Source: an uncultured Clostridia bacterium
GTDB taxonomy: Bacteria; Bacillota; Clostridia; Christensenellales; Borkfalkiaceae
NCBI GenBank assembly: GCA_947625555.1
Contig: CANQOT010000005.1
Coordinates: forward strand, 34,511 to 98,510
DNA length: 64,000 nt
Reading direction: 5' to 3'
Made by a program: the position numbers and the translations under genes. The notes beneath the pieces are model-generated. The model ran no database searches, had not been told where the DNA came from, and was given only the letters and a program-made list of their open reading frames with translations. How positions within the stretch are numbered: position 1 is the stretch's first letter; the number at the start of each line of letters is the position of its first letter. Shown here piece after piece: positions 36,498-45,486 of this stretch.

Positions 36498-39248
36498 TTA
36501 CGCCTTCTTGACGAATACGTAGCAGCTGATGCCCGCGATGGACTGCGAACCGTTAAGACCGGACTGGATCGCCGCCGTACCCGACTGGGTTCCGTTGATG
36601 CAGAGGTCCCAATTCCCCGTCGGAAGGGTGACGTTTGCCGCAGCCTCGTTGGGATTATAGACGATGAACACCTTATCCGTGCCGCTCGTCATCGAGAAGG
36701 AGAGCACGCCGCCGCTCCTTGTATAGTCGTTGATGACGCCCGAGGCATCCGCACTGCGGAGCGCGGGATGCGCCGCACGGAACGCGATGAGACCCGCATA
36801 GTACTGCATCATCTTGTACTGTTCGGAATCCTTTGTGAGAAGGTTCCATTTGAGGTTGTTCACGGCGTCGGACGCGTTGTAGCTGTTGTGGTTGTAGGTG
36901 CCGTCGGCATTTTCCTTGCTGCGGAGCATCTCTTCGCCCGCCTGCATGAAGGGAACGCCGAGCGACGTCTGCACGATGGCCGCGACGAGGCGGTTGTACT
37001 TCAAGCTCTTCTCGTTGATGCCCTTACCGTAAGCGAGTTGAAGTTTATCCCAAAGCGCGTAGTTATCGTGTGCGGAAGCATAGTTGATGACCTGCGTGGG
37101 GTTATCCGTCCACCAGCCGTTGGGTGCGGACGAACCGATGGCAGTGTTGGAGACGCCGCCGTTGACGCCGAACATGATCCTGTCCATAGCGTCCTCGTTC
37201 ACGGTGCCGCCCGTCGCATAGCCCTTGGTCGCATCATCCGTGCCGCCTTTGAGCGCGTTGCGGATGACGTCGTTGAACATGGCGATGCCGTTGGTCTTTT
37301 GCGTGGAGTTGACGGTCCTGATGTTGGTAAGCGTCGAAGGAACGCCGGCGGAAAGACCGCTCGTGCCGCCCGTCCAGCCCTCGCCGTAGATGAGCGCGTT
37401 GGGGTTGATCGCATGGACTGCAAGTTCGATATCCTGCATGGTGATCGCATCGTGAAGGCCCATAAGGTCGAAACGGAAGCCGTCGACGTTGTAATCGTTC
37501 AGCCAATGCCTTACGGAGTCGATCATGAACTTGCCGAACATCTCGCGTTCGGAAGCCGTCTCGTTACCGCAACCGCTGCCGTTCCAAGCCGTTCCGTTGG
37601 GCTGGAAGCGATAGTAGTAGTAAGGGACGATCTTCTGGAAGTTGGATTGGAGCCCGCTCGTGTGGTTGTACACAACGTCCATGATGACGCCGATGCCCTC
37701 TTTATGAAGGGCCTGCACCATCGCCTTGAATTCCTTGACGCGGGATGCGCCGTCGGTCGGATCGGTGGAGTAGCTGCCTTCGGGAATGTTGTAGTTCAAG
37801 GGATCGTAGCCCCAGTTGAACTGGTCGTTCCTCGATTCGTCGACAGAGGCGATATCGAAGGAAGGAAGAAGGTGCACGTGCGTGATGCCGAGTGCCTTCA
37901 AATAGTCGACGCCGACGGGCACGCCGTTCTCGGTAAGCCCCGTCTCGGTGAAGGCAAGGAACTTGCCCTTGTACTTGGAGCCGGAGATGTTGTTGGAGAA
38001 GTCGCGGACGTGGATCTCCCAAATGTTCGCGTCGGTGTAGTTGAACTTGCCGTTCGTCGCCGTCTTGGGAACGAAAGGCGTATGATCGAAGCCGCCTTCG
38101 GGATTGGTGTTGGCGATATCGATCACCATGCCGCGATCGCCGTTGAGCCCTGCGGAGACCGCATAGGGATCGACGACCTCGTTGGTGCCCGCCGCGTTGA
38201 CGACGGTGTAGGTGTAGTACTTATTGAGTACGTCTGCCTTGGTAAGTTCGACCGACCAAACGCCCTTCGAGCCGAGCGTAAGTTCGTGCGTCTTGGCCGT
38301 GCCTTCGCCCTTCGTGCCCGAATCGTAGATGTTGAGGGTGACTTTGCTCGAAGTGGGAGCCCAAAGACGGAACGTCGCCTTCGTGTCCGAAAGTTCGACG
38401 CCGAGCGTGCCGTTGTAACGATAGGTATCGTTGAATTTCGCGCTCGAGAAATAAGTCATGGGGACAACGGACGAAGTACCGTACCCTTGGAGCGTGACCG
38501 AGTACTGCTTGGAGAGCTCGAGGTTGGCGCCCATGGTGAGGGTGGCTTCCGTCGTGCCCTGGCTCTTCACGTTGACGATCTGGACCTCGTTGCCTTCGGC
38601 ATCGGTGACCTTCACGTCGCTTTGCGTGACGAACATCGCGGGCGTCATCGTGAATTTGATGGTGTTGAGCGCCGTAAGATCGGCAAGTTGCAGGATCTTC
38701 ATGGGAGACGTCGTCTTACCTCCGTCGTTACTCGTATAGAGCGTGCCGCTGCCCTTCTTCAAATACACGTCGAGCTTGCCGTCCTTGATATACGTATCCG
38801 AGAAAGGAACGAAGCGGTCCTCGCCCGAACCGTCCTTGCCGATGCCGTCCCACGAGACGATACCGCCCGGCGCATAGCCGCTCGAAGGCGTACCCGTACG
38901 GACGATAAATCCGAGCTCGCCGTCCGCAAGCGGAACTTTTACCTTGCAATACCCGCCGTACTCGCAGGGCTTCCAGGGCCAAGGCGTCTCGGAGCCGACG
39001 CTGCCGCTCGCCGTCCAGAGCCAAAGGTCGGAGTGCGCGATATCGCCGTCCCAATAGAGCGTGACGGTAATATTTTCGCCGTCGAAGACATCGGGTTCTT
39101 CGTACGGATCGCCGCACTCATCGCAGAAGCCGTCGCCGTTGGTATCGGCATGTGTATGCCCCCCGCCGCAGCCCGCGATCAAACATACGGACGCAAGCAT
39201 GACGGAAGCGATCAGCATGGAAATGAATGTGATCAGTCTCTTTTTCAT
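36498..39248 (-). CDS. pulA: Type I pullulanase (GH13), lipoprotein
   Basis: Lipobox VCLIAGCGGG; ENITVTLYWDGDIAHSDLWLWTA (CBM41/PUD-like), YNHTSGL (GH13 motif I), VDGFRFDLMGLHD (nucleophile), LIYGEGWTGG (acid/base), NYASAHDNYALWDKL. Confidence 0.92.
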   Translation of the reverse strand: MKKRLITFISMLIASVMLASVCLIAGCGGGHTHADTNGDGFCDECGDPYEEPDVFDGENITVTLYWDGDIAHSDLWLWTASGSVGSETPWPWKPCEYGGYCKVKVPLADGELGFIVRTGTPSSGYAPGGIVSWDGIGKDGSGEDRFVPFSDTYIKDGKLDVYLKKGSGTLYTSNDGGKTTSPMKILQLADLTALNTIKFTMTPAMFVTQSDVKVTDAEGNEVQIVNVKSQGTTEATLTMGANLELSKQYSVTLQGYGTSSVVPMTYFSSAKFNDTYRYNGTLGVELSDTKATFRLWAPTSSKVTLNIYDSGTKGEGTAKTHELTLGSKGVWSVELTKADVLNKYYTYTVVNAAGTNEVVDPYAVSAGLNGDRGMVIDIANTNPEGGFDHTPFVPKTATNGKFNYTDANIWEIHVRDFSNNISGSKYKGKFLAFTETGLTENGVPVGVDYLKALGITHVHLLPSFDIASVDESRNDQFNWGYDPLNYNIPEGSYSTDPTDGASRVKEFKAMVQALHKEGIGVIMDVVYNHTSGLQSNFQKIVPYYYYRFQPNGTAWNGSGCGNETASEREMFGKFMIDSVRHWLNDYNVDGFRFDLMGLHDAITMQDIELAVHAINPNALIYGEGWTGGTSGLSAGVPSTLTNIRTVNSTQKTNGIAMFNDVIRNALKGGTDDATKGYATGGTVNEDAMDRIMFGVNGGVSNTAIGSSAPNGWWTDNPTQVINYASAHDNYALWDKLQLAYGKGINEKSLKYNRLVAAIVQTSLGVPFMQAGEEMLRSKENADGTYNHNSYNASDAVNNLKWNLLTKDSEQYKMMQYYAGLIAFRAAHPALRSADASGVINDYTRSGGVLSFSMTSGTDKVFIVYNPNEAAANVTLPTGNWDLCINGTQSGTAAIQSGLNGSQSIAGISCYVFVKKA

Positions 39249-39538
39249 CCTGACTTTCTTTCCCCCTTTTTTTACCGAAAAGCTGTTTTTTTATTCGCCC
39301 GGGAAAATGCCTCCCCGCGGCGTGATAGCCTCCCGTTTATTCTTCGTTTATTGTACCACGGCTTTCATAAAATTGCAATAGATTTTACAAATTTAGGCAA
39401 ATTTTTTTTGAAAATTCACAAAAAGTGTGATTATGTAAAATATTTGTACTTTTATGCGTAATATTCCTCGAAAAATACACGCTTTCCGCGCGCGATGCGG
39501 CGGGCGCGCCCTATCCTTTTATAAGAAATAACAAAAGA

Positions 39539-40255
39539 TCACGGCGTTCCGCCCTCCGCAAGGGCAAAGAGGATGCGGGCGAGCAAGGCGCGGTCGTGCG
39601 CGAAATAGTCGGGTGCGGGCGCCCCCTCGTAGCGGCCAGACTGTTCGGTCTCGATATAGACGCATTTCAGTCCCGCCGCATGGGCGCCGCCCACGTCGTC
39701 GCGAAGATCGTTGCCGACGTAGATGCTCTCCTCCGGGCAGAGCGAGAAGGCATCGAACGCCATGGAAAAGAGGACGGGCGAGGGCTTTTTGAAGCCCGCT
39801 TCCGAGGAGAGCAGGATGCCGTCGAACGCGTGCGCGATGCCCGTCATATCCAGCTCGCGGCGCGTAAAGCACGCCTGCGCATTGGAGAGCAAATAGGCCC
39901 TTCCCCCTCGGACATGGATGCCGCGGATGAGCTCTTCGACCCCCTCAAAGAGGCGGAGCTTGTGCATGGAAGCATCGCGGAAGGCGTGGGCAAAAGTGGC
40001 GGCGTCGCCCAAAAAAATGCACCCCTGCCCCGCAAAACGGCCGAGAAGCGCCGAAAAGACGGCCAAAAGGTCGATCTCGCCGCCCTCGGGCAATTTTTCC
40101 GCCGCACTGCGGCAAAGAGACGCATAGGCGCGCTTCACTTCCGCCCCGTCGGGGGCGCAGAGCAGGCGGGCGACCTTCTCCCAAAAGCCGTCGCTCTCCT
40201 CGTCCGTGCGGATATCGATGAGCGTGCCGTACAGGTCGAACAAGAAGTTCTTCAT
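39539..40255 (-). CDS. HAD-family hydrolase (YjjG-like)
   Basis: MKNFLFDLYGTLIDIRTDEESDGFW, LLSNAQACF, GFKKPSPVLF, YVGNDLRDDVGGAHAAGLKCVYIET. Confidence 0.85.
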   Translation of the reverse strand: MKNFLFDLYGTLIDIRTDEESDGFWEKVARLLCAPDGAEVKRAYASLCRSAAEKLPEGGEIDLLAVFSALLGRFAGQGCIFLGDAATFAHAFRDASMHKLRLFEGVEELIRGIHVRGGRAYLLSNAQACFTRRELDMTGIAHAFDGILLSSEAGFKKPSPVLFSMAFDAFSLCPEESIYVGNDLRDDVGGAHAAGLKCVYIETEQSGRYEGAPAPDYFAHDRALLARILFALAEGGTP

Positions 40256-40267
40256 CCCTTCTCCGTA

Positions 40268-40295
40268 CGAAAACGGCGGCCCCTCGGAGCCGCCG
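40268..40295 (-). terminator. Terminator downstream of the acyl carrier protein gene
   Basis: CGGCGGC...GCCGCCG stem with T-run on the minus strand. Confidence 0.65.
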
Positions 40296-40306
40296 CGATC
40301 GCAAAC

Positions 40307-40534
40307 TTATTGCACGTTTTTATTGAGCATATCGACGATGTCCTGCACCGTCTTGACATTCTCCACTTCGCCGTCGGGCAGCGTGATGCCGTATTCCTCT
40401 TCGATGGCCATCATCAGTTCGACGACGTCGAGCGAATCGGCGCCGAGATCCTTGATGACTTCGGATTCGGGCTTGATGGTATCTGCGGCAATGCCGAGCT
40501 GATCGGCGAGCATCTTGCAAACTTTCTCGAACAT
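40307..40534 (-). CDS. acpP: Acyl carrier protein
   Basis: MFEKVCKMLADQLGIAADTIKPESEVIKDLGADSLDVVELMMAIEEEYGITLPD (DSL phosphopantetheine site). Confidence 0.95.
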   Translation of the reverse strand: MFEKVCKMLADQLGIAADTIKPESEVIKDLGADSLDVVELMMAIEEEYGITLPDGEVENVKTVQDIVDMLNKNVQ

Positions 40535-40609
40535 AGAGTTACCTCCTGCCCCGCACGCGGAGCAATTTGAATTGGTTTTCTTGTATTGTAACGCAAATCC
40601 TTGCAAATG

Positions 40610-41122
40610 TCAACGGTTTTGACGAAATTCCGCCTTTGCCCCCTCTGCGCCGAAAACTTCGCCAAGGGCCGCATGCCAGATCTCCTCGCGATAGCGCGGA
40701 TTGGCGGGCGAAGTCGAGGGCAGTTTGCGGGCGACGGGAAGAAGGGACGGGAAGTTTTGCGCGAGCAGCCCGTAGGCGGTCGTCCCGTTGCAGAACATGG
40801 CCTCCACCGGGGCGCGGGCAAGAAGGAGGGTAAGGTCGACCGCTTCGGCCTCTTTGATGGAGGCGTCGGCCGAGCCCTTGACCTCGCACGAGGCCACCAT
40901 GTCCCAAAGCGCGACCCCATTTCGAAGTAAAAACTCTCTCTTTTCCGCGATCGTTGCGGGGACGTTTTCGCCGAAGAACGAGCACAGCATCCGCCAGAAC
41001 CTGTTCTGCGGATTGCCGTAGTAAAAGCCCTCCTGCCTGCTCTTCACCGAGGGAAAACTCCCGAGGATGAGGAGGCGGCTTTCCCCGTCGTAAACGGGCG
41101 CAAATCCCTCGAAGCGGCTCAT
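40610..41122 (-). CDS. G/U mismatch-specific uracil/deoxyinosine DNA glycosylase (UDG superfamily)
   Basis: LLILGSFPSVKSRQEGFYYGNPQNRFWRMLCSFFGE...GVALWDMVASCEVKGSADASIKEAEAVDL...LPSTSPANPRY. Confidence 0.88.
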   Translation of the reverse strand: MSRFEGFAPVYDGESRLLILGSFPSVKSRQEGFYYGNPQNRFWRMLCSFFGENVPATIAEKREFLLRNGVALWDMVASCEVKGSADASIKEAEAVDLTLLLARAPVEAMFCNGTTAYGLLAQNFPSLLPVARKLPSTSPANPRYREEIWHAALGEVFGAEGAKAEFRQNR

Positions 41123-42357
41123 AGCGCAATGGGCCCTTTGAGCTTGCCGACGGAGGCGACGGCGGCGCGGGAGAGATCGAAGTTGGCGTCGACGGCGCGG
41201 CGGATATCGTCGAGCGTGAGGTCGGAGATCTCGGCCATGCGCTTTTCGAAGTCGTAGATCTCGCCCGTGTAGAGGAGATTTCTGCCATAGAGGAGCATCT
41301 GCGAGGAGGTGTTCTCCTGCGAGAAGATGTTGCCCGATTTGAGCTGTTCCCTGCCGCGCAGGAACTCTTCCTCCGTCGTCCCCTCCTCCTTGAACTTTTT
41401 GATGACATCCAGAACGGCAGCAGCGGCCTCCTCCGCCTTCTTGGGGTTGACCGCGGCATAGACGGTATAGAGGCCCGTCTCGGCGTAGTGCGAGGTGTAG
41501 GAATAGACGGAATAGGCGAGCCCCAACTCCTCGCGCACCTTCTTGAAGAGGCGGGAACTCATGCCGCCGCCGAGGATGGCGTTCATCACCTGCACCGCAA
41601 AGAAGCCCTCGCCGTCCCGCTTGACCGTGGGGAACCCAAAGGCGAAGTGCGCCTGTTCGATGGGCTTTTCGCGGAAGAGGTTGTCCCCCCTTTCCTGGAT
41701 ATTTTTTTTGCGGTTGACGAATTTCGTGGCTACCATGTCCGCGAACCATGCCTCGGCAAGGTCCATTGCACGGGCCGTCTCGATGTTCCCCGCAAAGGAG
41801 ACGACGATGTTTTCGGGGCAGTAGCGCTCCGCCTTATAGCGAAAGATATCCTCGCGGGTGAAGCCCTCCACGTTCTTCGCGGGGCCCAAAATGTTCCTGC
41901 CGTAACTGCAATTCCCGAATGCGGCGCGGGAGAGAAGGTCGAGGCAGAGATCTTCGGGCGAATCCTCGTCCATGTTGATCTCCTCGATGACGACGCCCTT
42001 TTCGCGCTTCATCTCCTCTTCGGGGAAGTTCGCGTTGAGGAAGAGGTCGGCAAGAAGCGCGAACGCCTCTGCCGCGTGGTCGGTCGTCGCCTTCGCATAG
42101 TAGCACGTCATGTCTTTCCCCGTGAAGGCGTTGACCTGCGCGCCCAACGCATCGAAGGCATCCGAGATCGCGAAGGCCGTCCGCATGGGCGTGCCCTTGA
42201 ACTGCATGTGCTCGATGAAGTGGGAGATGCCGTCCTCCCCGTCCGTTTCGTAGGCCGCGCCCGTGCCGACGAGAATGCCCATCGTGACGGAGAGAAGCCC
42301 CTCCATATGCTTCACGATGACGCGGACGCCGTTGGAAAGTGTCTTTGTTTCTACCAT
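41119..42357 (-). CDS. M16-family (insulinase-like) zinc metallopeptidase
   Basis: DGISHFIEHMQFKGT (HxxEH) near the N-terminus; ILGGGMSSRLFKKVREELGLAYSVYSY. Confidence 0.9.
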   Translation of the reverse strand: MVETKTLSNGVRVIVKHMEGLLSVTMGILVGTGAAYETDGEDGISHFIEHMQFKGTPMRTAFAISDAFDALGAQVNAFTGKDMTCYYAKATTDHAAEAFALLADLFLNANFPEEEMKREKGVVIEEINMDEDSPEDLCLDLLSRAAFGNCSYGRNILGPAKNVEGFTREDIFRYKAERYCPENIVVSFAGNIETARAMDLAEAWFADMVATKFVNRKKNIQERGDNLFREKPIEQAHFAFGFPTVKRDGEGFFAVQVMNAILGGGMSSRLFKKVREELGLAYSVYSYTSHYAETGLYTVYAAVNPKKAEEAAAAVLDVIKKFKEEGTTEEEFLRGREQLKSGNIFSQENTSSQMLLYGRNLLYTGEIYDFEKRMAEISDLTLDDIRRAVDANFDLSRAAVASVGKLKGPIAL

Positions 42358-42382
42358 TTGTATGCCTCTGTCCATATGTATT

Positions 42383-43081
42383 TCAGCCGAGGTTCTCCCC
42401 CACCGTAACGGCGCGGAGACCGTGCTCTTTCAGATAGCTTAGGATGCGGGGGAGCGCCCGCACCGTGTGCGCCATGGGGTGCATGAGGATGAGATCGCCG
42501 CCCGAGACGCCCTTCGTCGCCCGTTCGAAGCAGATATCCGCATCCTTGTCCCGCCAATCGACGGTATCGCGGCTCCAAAGAACGGTTTTGAGCCCCATGC
42601 TCTCCGCCGCCCGCACCGTCTCCTCCGAATAGGCGCCCGAAGGCGGGGCGAACAGCGTGACGGGCCGGTGGGTGACGAGGGACAAGAGCTCGACGCTCGT
42701 CGCGATCTCGCGCACGTTGGCGTCGAAGCCGAGGGTATCGTGGCTCAAATGAAAGTACCCGTGCGAGCCGATCTCGTGGCCCCTCGCCGCGATCTCCCTG
42801 ACGCAATCCACATGGTCGTCCGCCCAACAGCCGCCGATGAAGAAGGTCGCGGCGGCGCCGTATTCATCGAGAATGCCGAGCATGTCATACACCTCTTCCT
42901 CGCCCCAATAGACGTTGATCATGAGCGAGACGCCGTCCTCGCTGCCGCCCCTGCGGATGACCCGCTCTTCGAGGGTGGCGGCCGTACTCCCCGCGGGGAG
43001 AAAACAGACGACAGCGACGATGGCGATGACGGCAACGAGCGCCGCATTGGTGACGGCGGCGATCACACCTTGTTTTTTCAA
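42383..43081 (-). CDS. Polysaccharide deacetylase (NodB)-like protein with atypical motif 1
   Basis: N-terminal TM; ATFFIGGCWADDHVDCVREIAARGHEIGSHGYFHLSHD; APPSGAYSEETVRAAESMGLKTVLWSRDTVDWRD; ILMHPM. Confidence 0.82.
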   Translation of the reverse strand: MKKQGVIAAVTNAALVAVIAIVAVVCFLPAGSTAATLEERVIRRGGSEDGVSLMINVYWGEEEVYDMLGILDEYGAAATFFIGGCWADDHVDCVREIAARGHEIGSHGYFHLSHDTLGFDANVREIATSVELLSLVTHRPVTLFAPPSGAYSEETVRAAESMGLKTVLWSRDTVDWRDKDADICFERATKGVSGGDLILMHPMAHTVRALPRILSYLKEHGLRAVTVGENLG

Positions 43082-43143
43082 CAGTTTACCTCAAACGATA
43101 GCGATTTATCATCATTCTATTGTTTGGGTGAAAGGATTATGCC

Positions 43144-45486
43144 TTATTTGAGGGTGGCGATCGTCACGCCCGTCTCGCCCTCCCCGTACTTCCCGAGGCG
43201 GAAAGAGGCGACATGGGGGTGTTTTTTGAGGACGGCATGCACGGCGGCGCGGAGCTTCCCCGTACCCATGCCGTGGACGATGCGCACTTCGGCGAGCCCC
43301 GCGAGCACCGCGCTGTCCAAATATTTTTCCAGCTCGGACTCCATTTCCGCCGTCGTCATGCCGATGAGGTCGACTTCGGGGCGGATATCTGCGCGGGCCG
43401 TGACGTCGCGCTTCAACTGCACGGAGACTTCGGGCTTCGGCACATCGGTGGCGGTATATAGATCGTCCAAGGGCACTTTGATGCGGATGACGCCCGCCCG
43501 CACTTCGGCCTTTTCTTTGCCGACAGAGAGCACCGTCCCCTCCGTCTGCATGCTCCCGATGCGCACCCGCATGCCCGCGCGGACCGTCGCCGCATCGAGC
43601 TTTTCCGCACGGATCGGAGCCTCGTCCTCGGACATGGTACCCCTCTTTAACGTGTTCTTCAAAGTCCGCGCATGGATGAGGTCGCTCTCCGAGATGCTCT
43701 CCTTTTTGAAGATCTCCTCGATCTCGGAAAGGATCTCCTCTGCCTCGGCGGTGCGCTGCGAGACGATCCTCCTCGCCTCCGCCTTGGACGATGCGAGGAA
43801 TTTTTCTTTCTCTCTTGCGAACTTTTCCTCCTCGCGCCCGAGCGCCTTCATGCGCTCCTCCCATTCGCGGCGAAGCGCTTCCGCCTCCGCGGCGACCTTT
43901 TCCGCCTTGATACGGCTCTCCTCGGCCGCGCGGACGGTGCGCTCGAAGGTGCGTGCGCCCTCCGAAAGATAACCCCGCGCCTCCTCCACCGTCTCGGGCG
44001 GAAAGCCCAGCCGCGTACAGATCGCGAGGGCGTTGGAGGAGCCCGGCGCGCCCATTTTAAGTTCGTACAGGGGGCGGAAGCTGCTCGCATCGAACGCCAT
44101 GTTGCCGTTTTTGATCCCCTCCGTCTCGTAGGCAAACTCTTTGAGGGCGGAATAGTGCGTCGTGACGATGCCGCGGCACCCCTTCTTCATGAGGGCGGAG
44201 AGGACGGCCTTCGCGAGGGCCTGCCCCTCCTCGGGGTCGGTGCCCCCGCCCGGCTCGTCGATGAGCACGAAGGAATTTTCGCTCGCCTCTTTCAAAATTT
44301 CCCGCAGGCTGACGATGTGCGAGGAGAAGGTCGAAAGGTTCTCCTCGATGGATTGGCTGTCGCCCACGTCGCAGAAGATACGGCTCACGGGGAGGCGGGT
44401 GCCCTCTGCCGCGGGCACGAAGAGCCCGCACGCCGCCATGAGGCAGAAAAGGCCGCACATTTTGAGGGTGACAGTCTTGCCGCCCGTGTTCGCGCCCGAA
44501 AGGAGCAAAAAGCGGTAGCCCTCGCCGACCGACACGGAGACGGGCACGGCCTTCTTTTGATCGAGAAGGGGATGCCTGCCCCGCCTGATATCGACGACGC
44601 CCTTCGCATTCAGGGCGGGCTTTACCGCCTTCAACGCATAGCCGTATTCGGCGCGGGCATAGAAGGTATCCGCTTCGACGGTCAAGGCGACCGAATGCTC
44701 CAACGAGGCGCGCAGCCGCCCCAAACGTCCCGAAAGATCTTTGAGAATGCGCTCCTCTTCCTCCTTCTCGTCGACGGAGAGGGACTTCAACTCGTTGTTC
44801 ATTTCGAGGACTTCCTCGGGTTCGATGAACACCGTCGCCCCGCTCTGCGAGCGATCGTGCACGAAGCCGCGGACGGCGCGCTTGTACTCCGCCTTGACGG
44901 GAATGACGAAACGGTCGTCGCGGACGGTGACGAGGCCGTCCTGCAAAAATTTCTTTTCGTCCCCCGCAAGGTACTGCATGAGGCGGGCGCGGATCCGCTC
45001 GCCGAGGAGACGCATCTCCCGCCTGATGGCGAAGAGCTTTTCGCTCGCGTCGTCGGCAATTTTATCCTCGCTCACGATCTTGTCGCCGATCTCCCGTTCG
45101 AGGCGGGCGTCAAAATCGAGCTGCGAGACAAGGTCCTTGAAGAGGACGATGTTCTCGTCCGCAAGCGCGTTGACGGAATCGTACAGGACGCGGACGGAAC
45201 GCAGCATGCGGGCGCAGGAAAGGAGCTCCCCGCAGGAGAGCGCCGCCCCCTTCTCCGCGCGCTCCAACATATCCCCGCGCGGCGGAAAGTATTCCACCCG
45301 CCCCGCGCCGAGGGTGAAGAGGAGGCGGGTCGCCTCCTCGGTGTAGTCGAGAAGGGTCTTGGCGGCCGAAAGGTCCTCGGTGGGTTCGAAGGCGGCAAGC
45401 GCCGCCTTGCTCTCTTCGAGCACGGCATACTGCGAAGCCGCGTTCAAAATCTTATCGAGCTCTAAAAGTTCCCTGCTCCCCTTCAT
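43144..45486 (-). CDS. mutS2: Endonuclease MutS2 (MutS ATPase + Smr)
   Basis: LLLSGANTGGKTVTLKMCGLFCLMAACGLFVPA, FVLIDEPGGGTDPEEGQALAKAVL, C-terminal Smr IDLIGMTTAEMESELEKYLD...VRIVHGMGTGKLRAAVH. Confidence 0.93.
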   Translation of the reverse strand: MKGSRELLELDKILNAASQYAVLEESKAALAAFEPTEDLSAAKTLLDYTEEATRLLFTLGAGRVEYFPPRGDMLERAEKGAALSCGELLSCARMLRSVRVLYDSVNALADENIVLFKDLVSQLDFDARLEREIGDKIVSEDKIADDASEKLFAIRREMRLLGERIRARLMQYLAGDEKKFLQDGLVTVRDDRFVIPVKAEYKRAVRGFVHDRSQSGATVFIEPEEVLEMNNELKSLSVDEKEEEERILKDLSGRLGRLRASLEHSVALTVEADTFYARAEYGYALKAVKPALNAKGVVDIRRGRHPLLDQKKAVPVSVSVGEGYRFLLLSGANTGGKTVTLKMCGLFCLMAACGLFVPAAEGTRLPVSRIFCDVGDSQSIEENLSTFSSHIVSLREILKEASENSFVLIDEPGGGTDPEEGQALAKAVLSALMKKGCRGIVTTHYSALKEFAYETEGIKNGNMAFDASSFRPLYELKMGAPGSSNALAICTRLGFPPETVEEARGYLSEGARTFERTVRAAEESRIKAEKVAAEAEALRREWEERMKALGREEEKFAREKEKFLASSKAEARRIVSQRTAEAEEILSEIEEIFKKESISESDLIHARTLKNTLKRGTMSEDEAPIRAEKLDAATVRAGMRVRIGSMQTEGTVLSVGKEKAEVRAGVIRIKVPLDDLYTATDVPKPEVSVQLKRDVTARADIRPEVDLIGMTTAEMESELEKYLDSAVLAGLAEVRIVHGMGTGKLRAAVHAVLKKHPHVASFRLGKYGEGETGVTIATLK

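Noticed and set aside
36318-39461. 1047-aa plus-strand ORF
   Set aside because: Antisense to the clearly recognisable pullulanase; long shadow ORFs are expected in GC-rich coding DNA.
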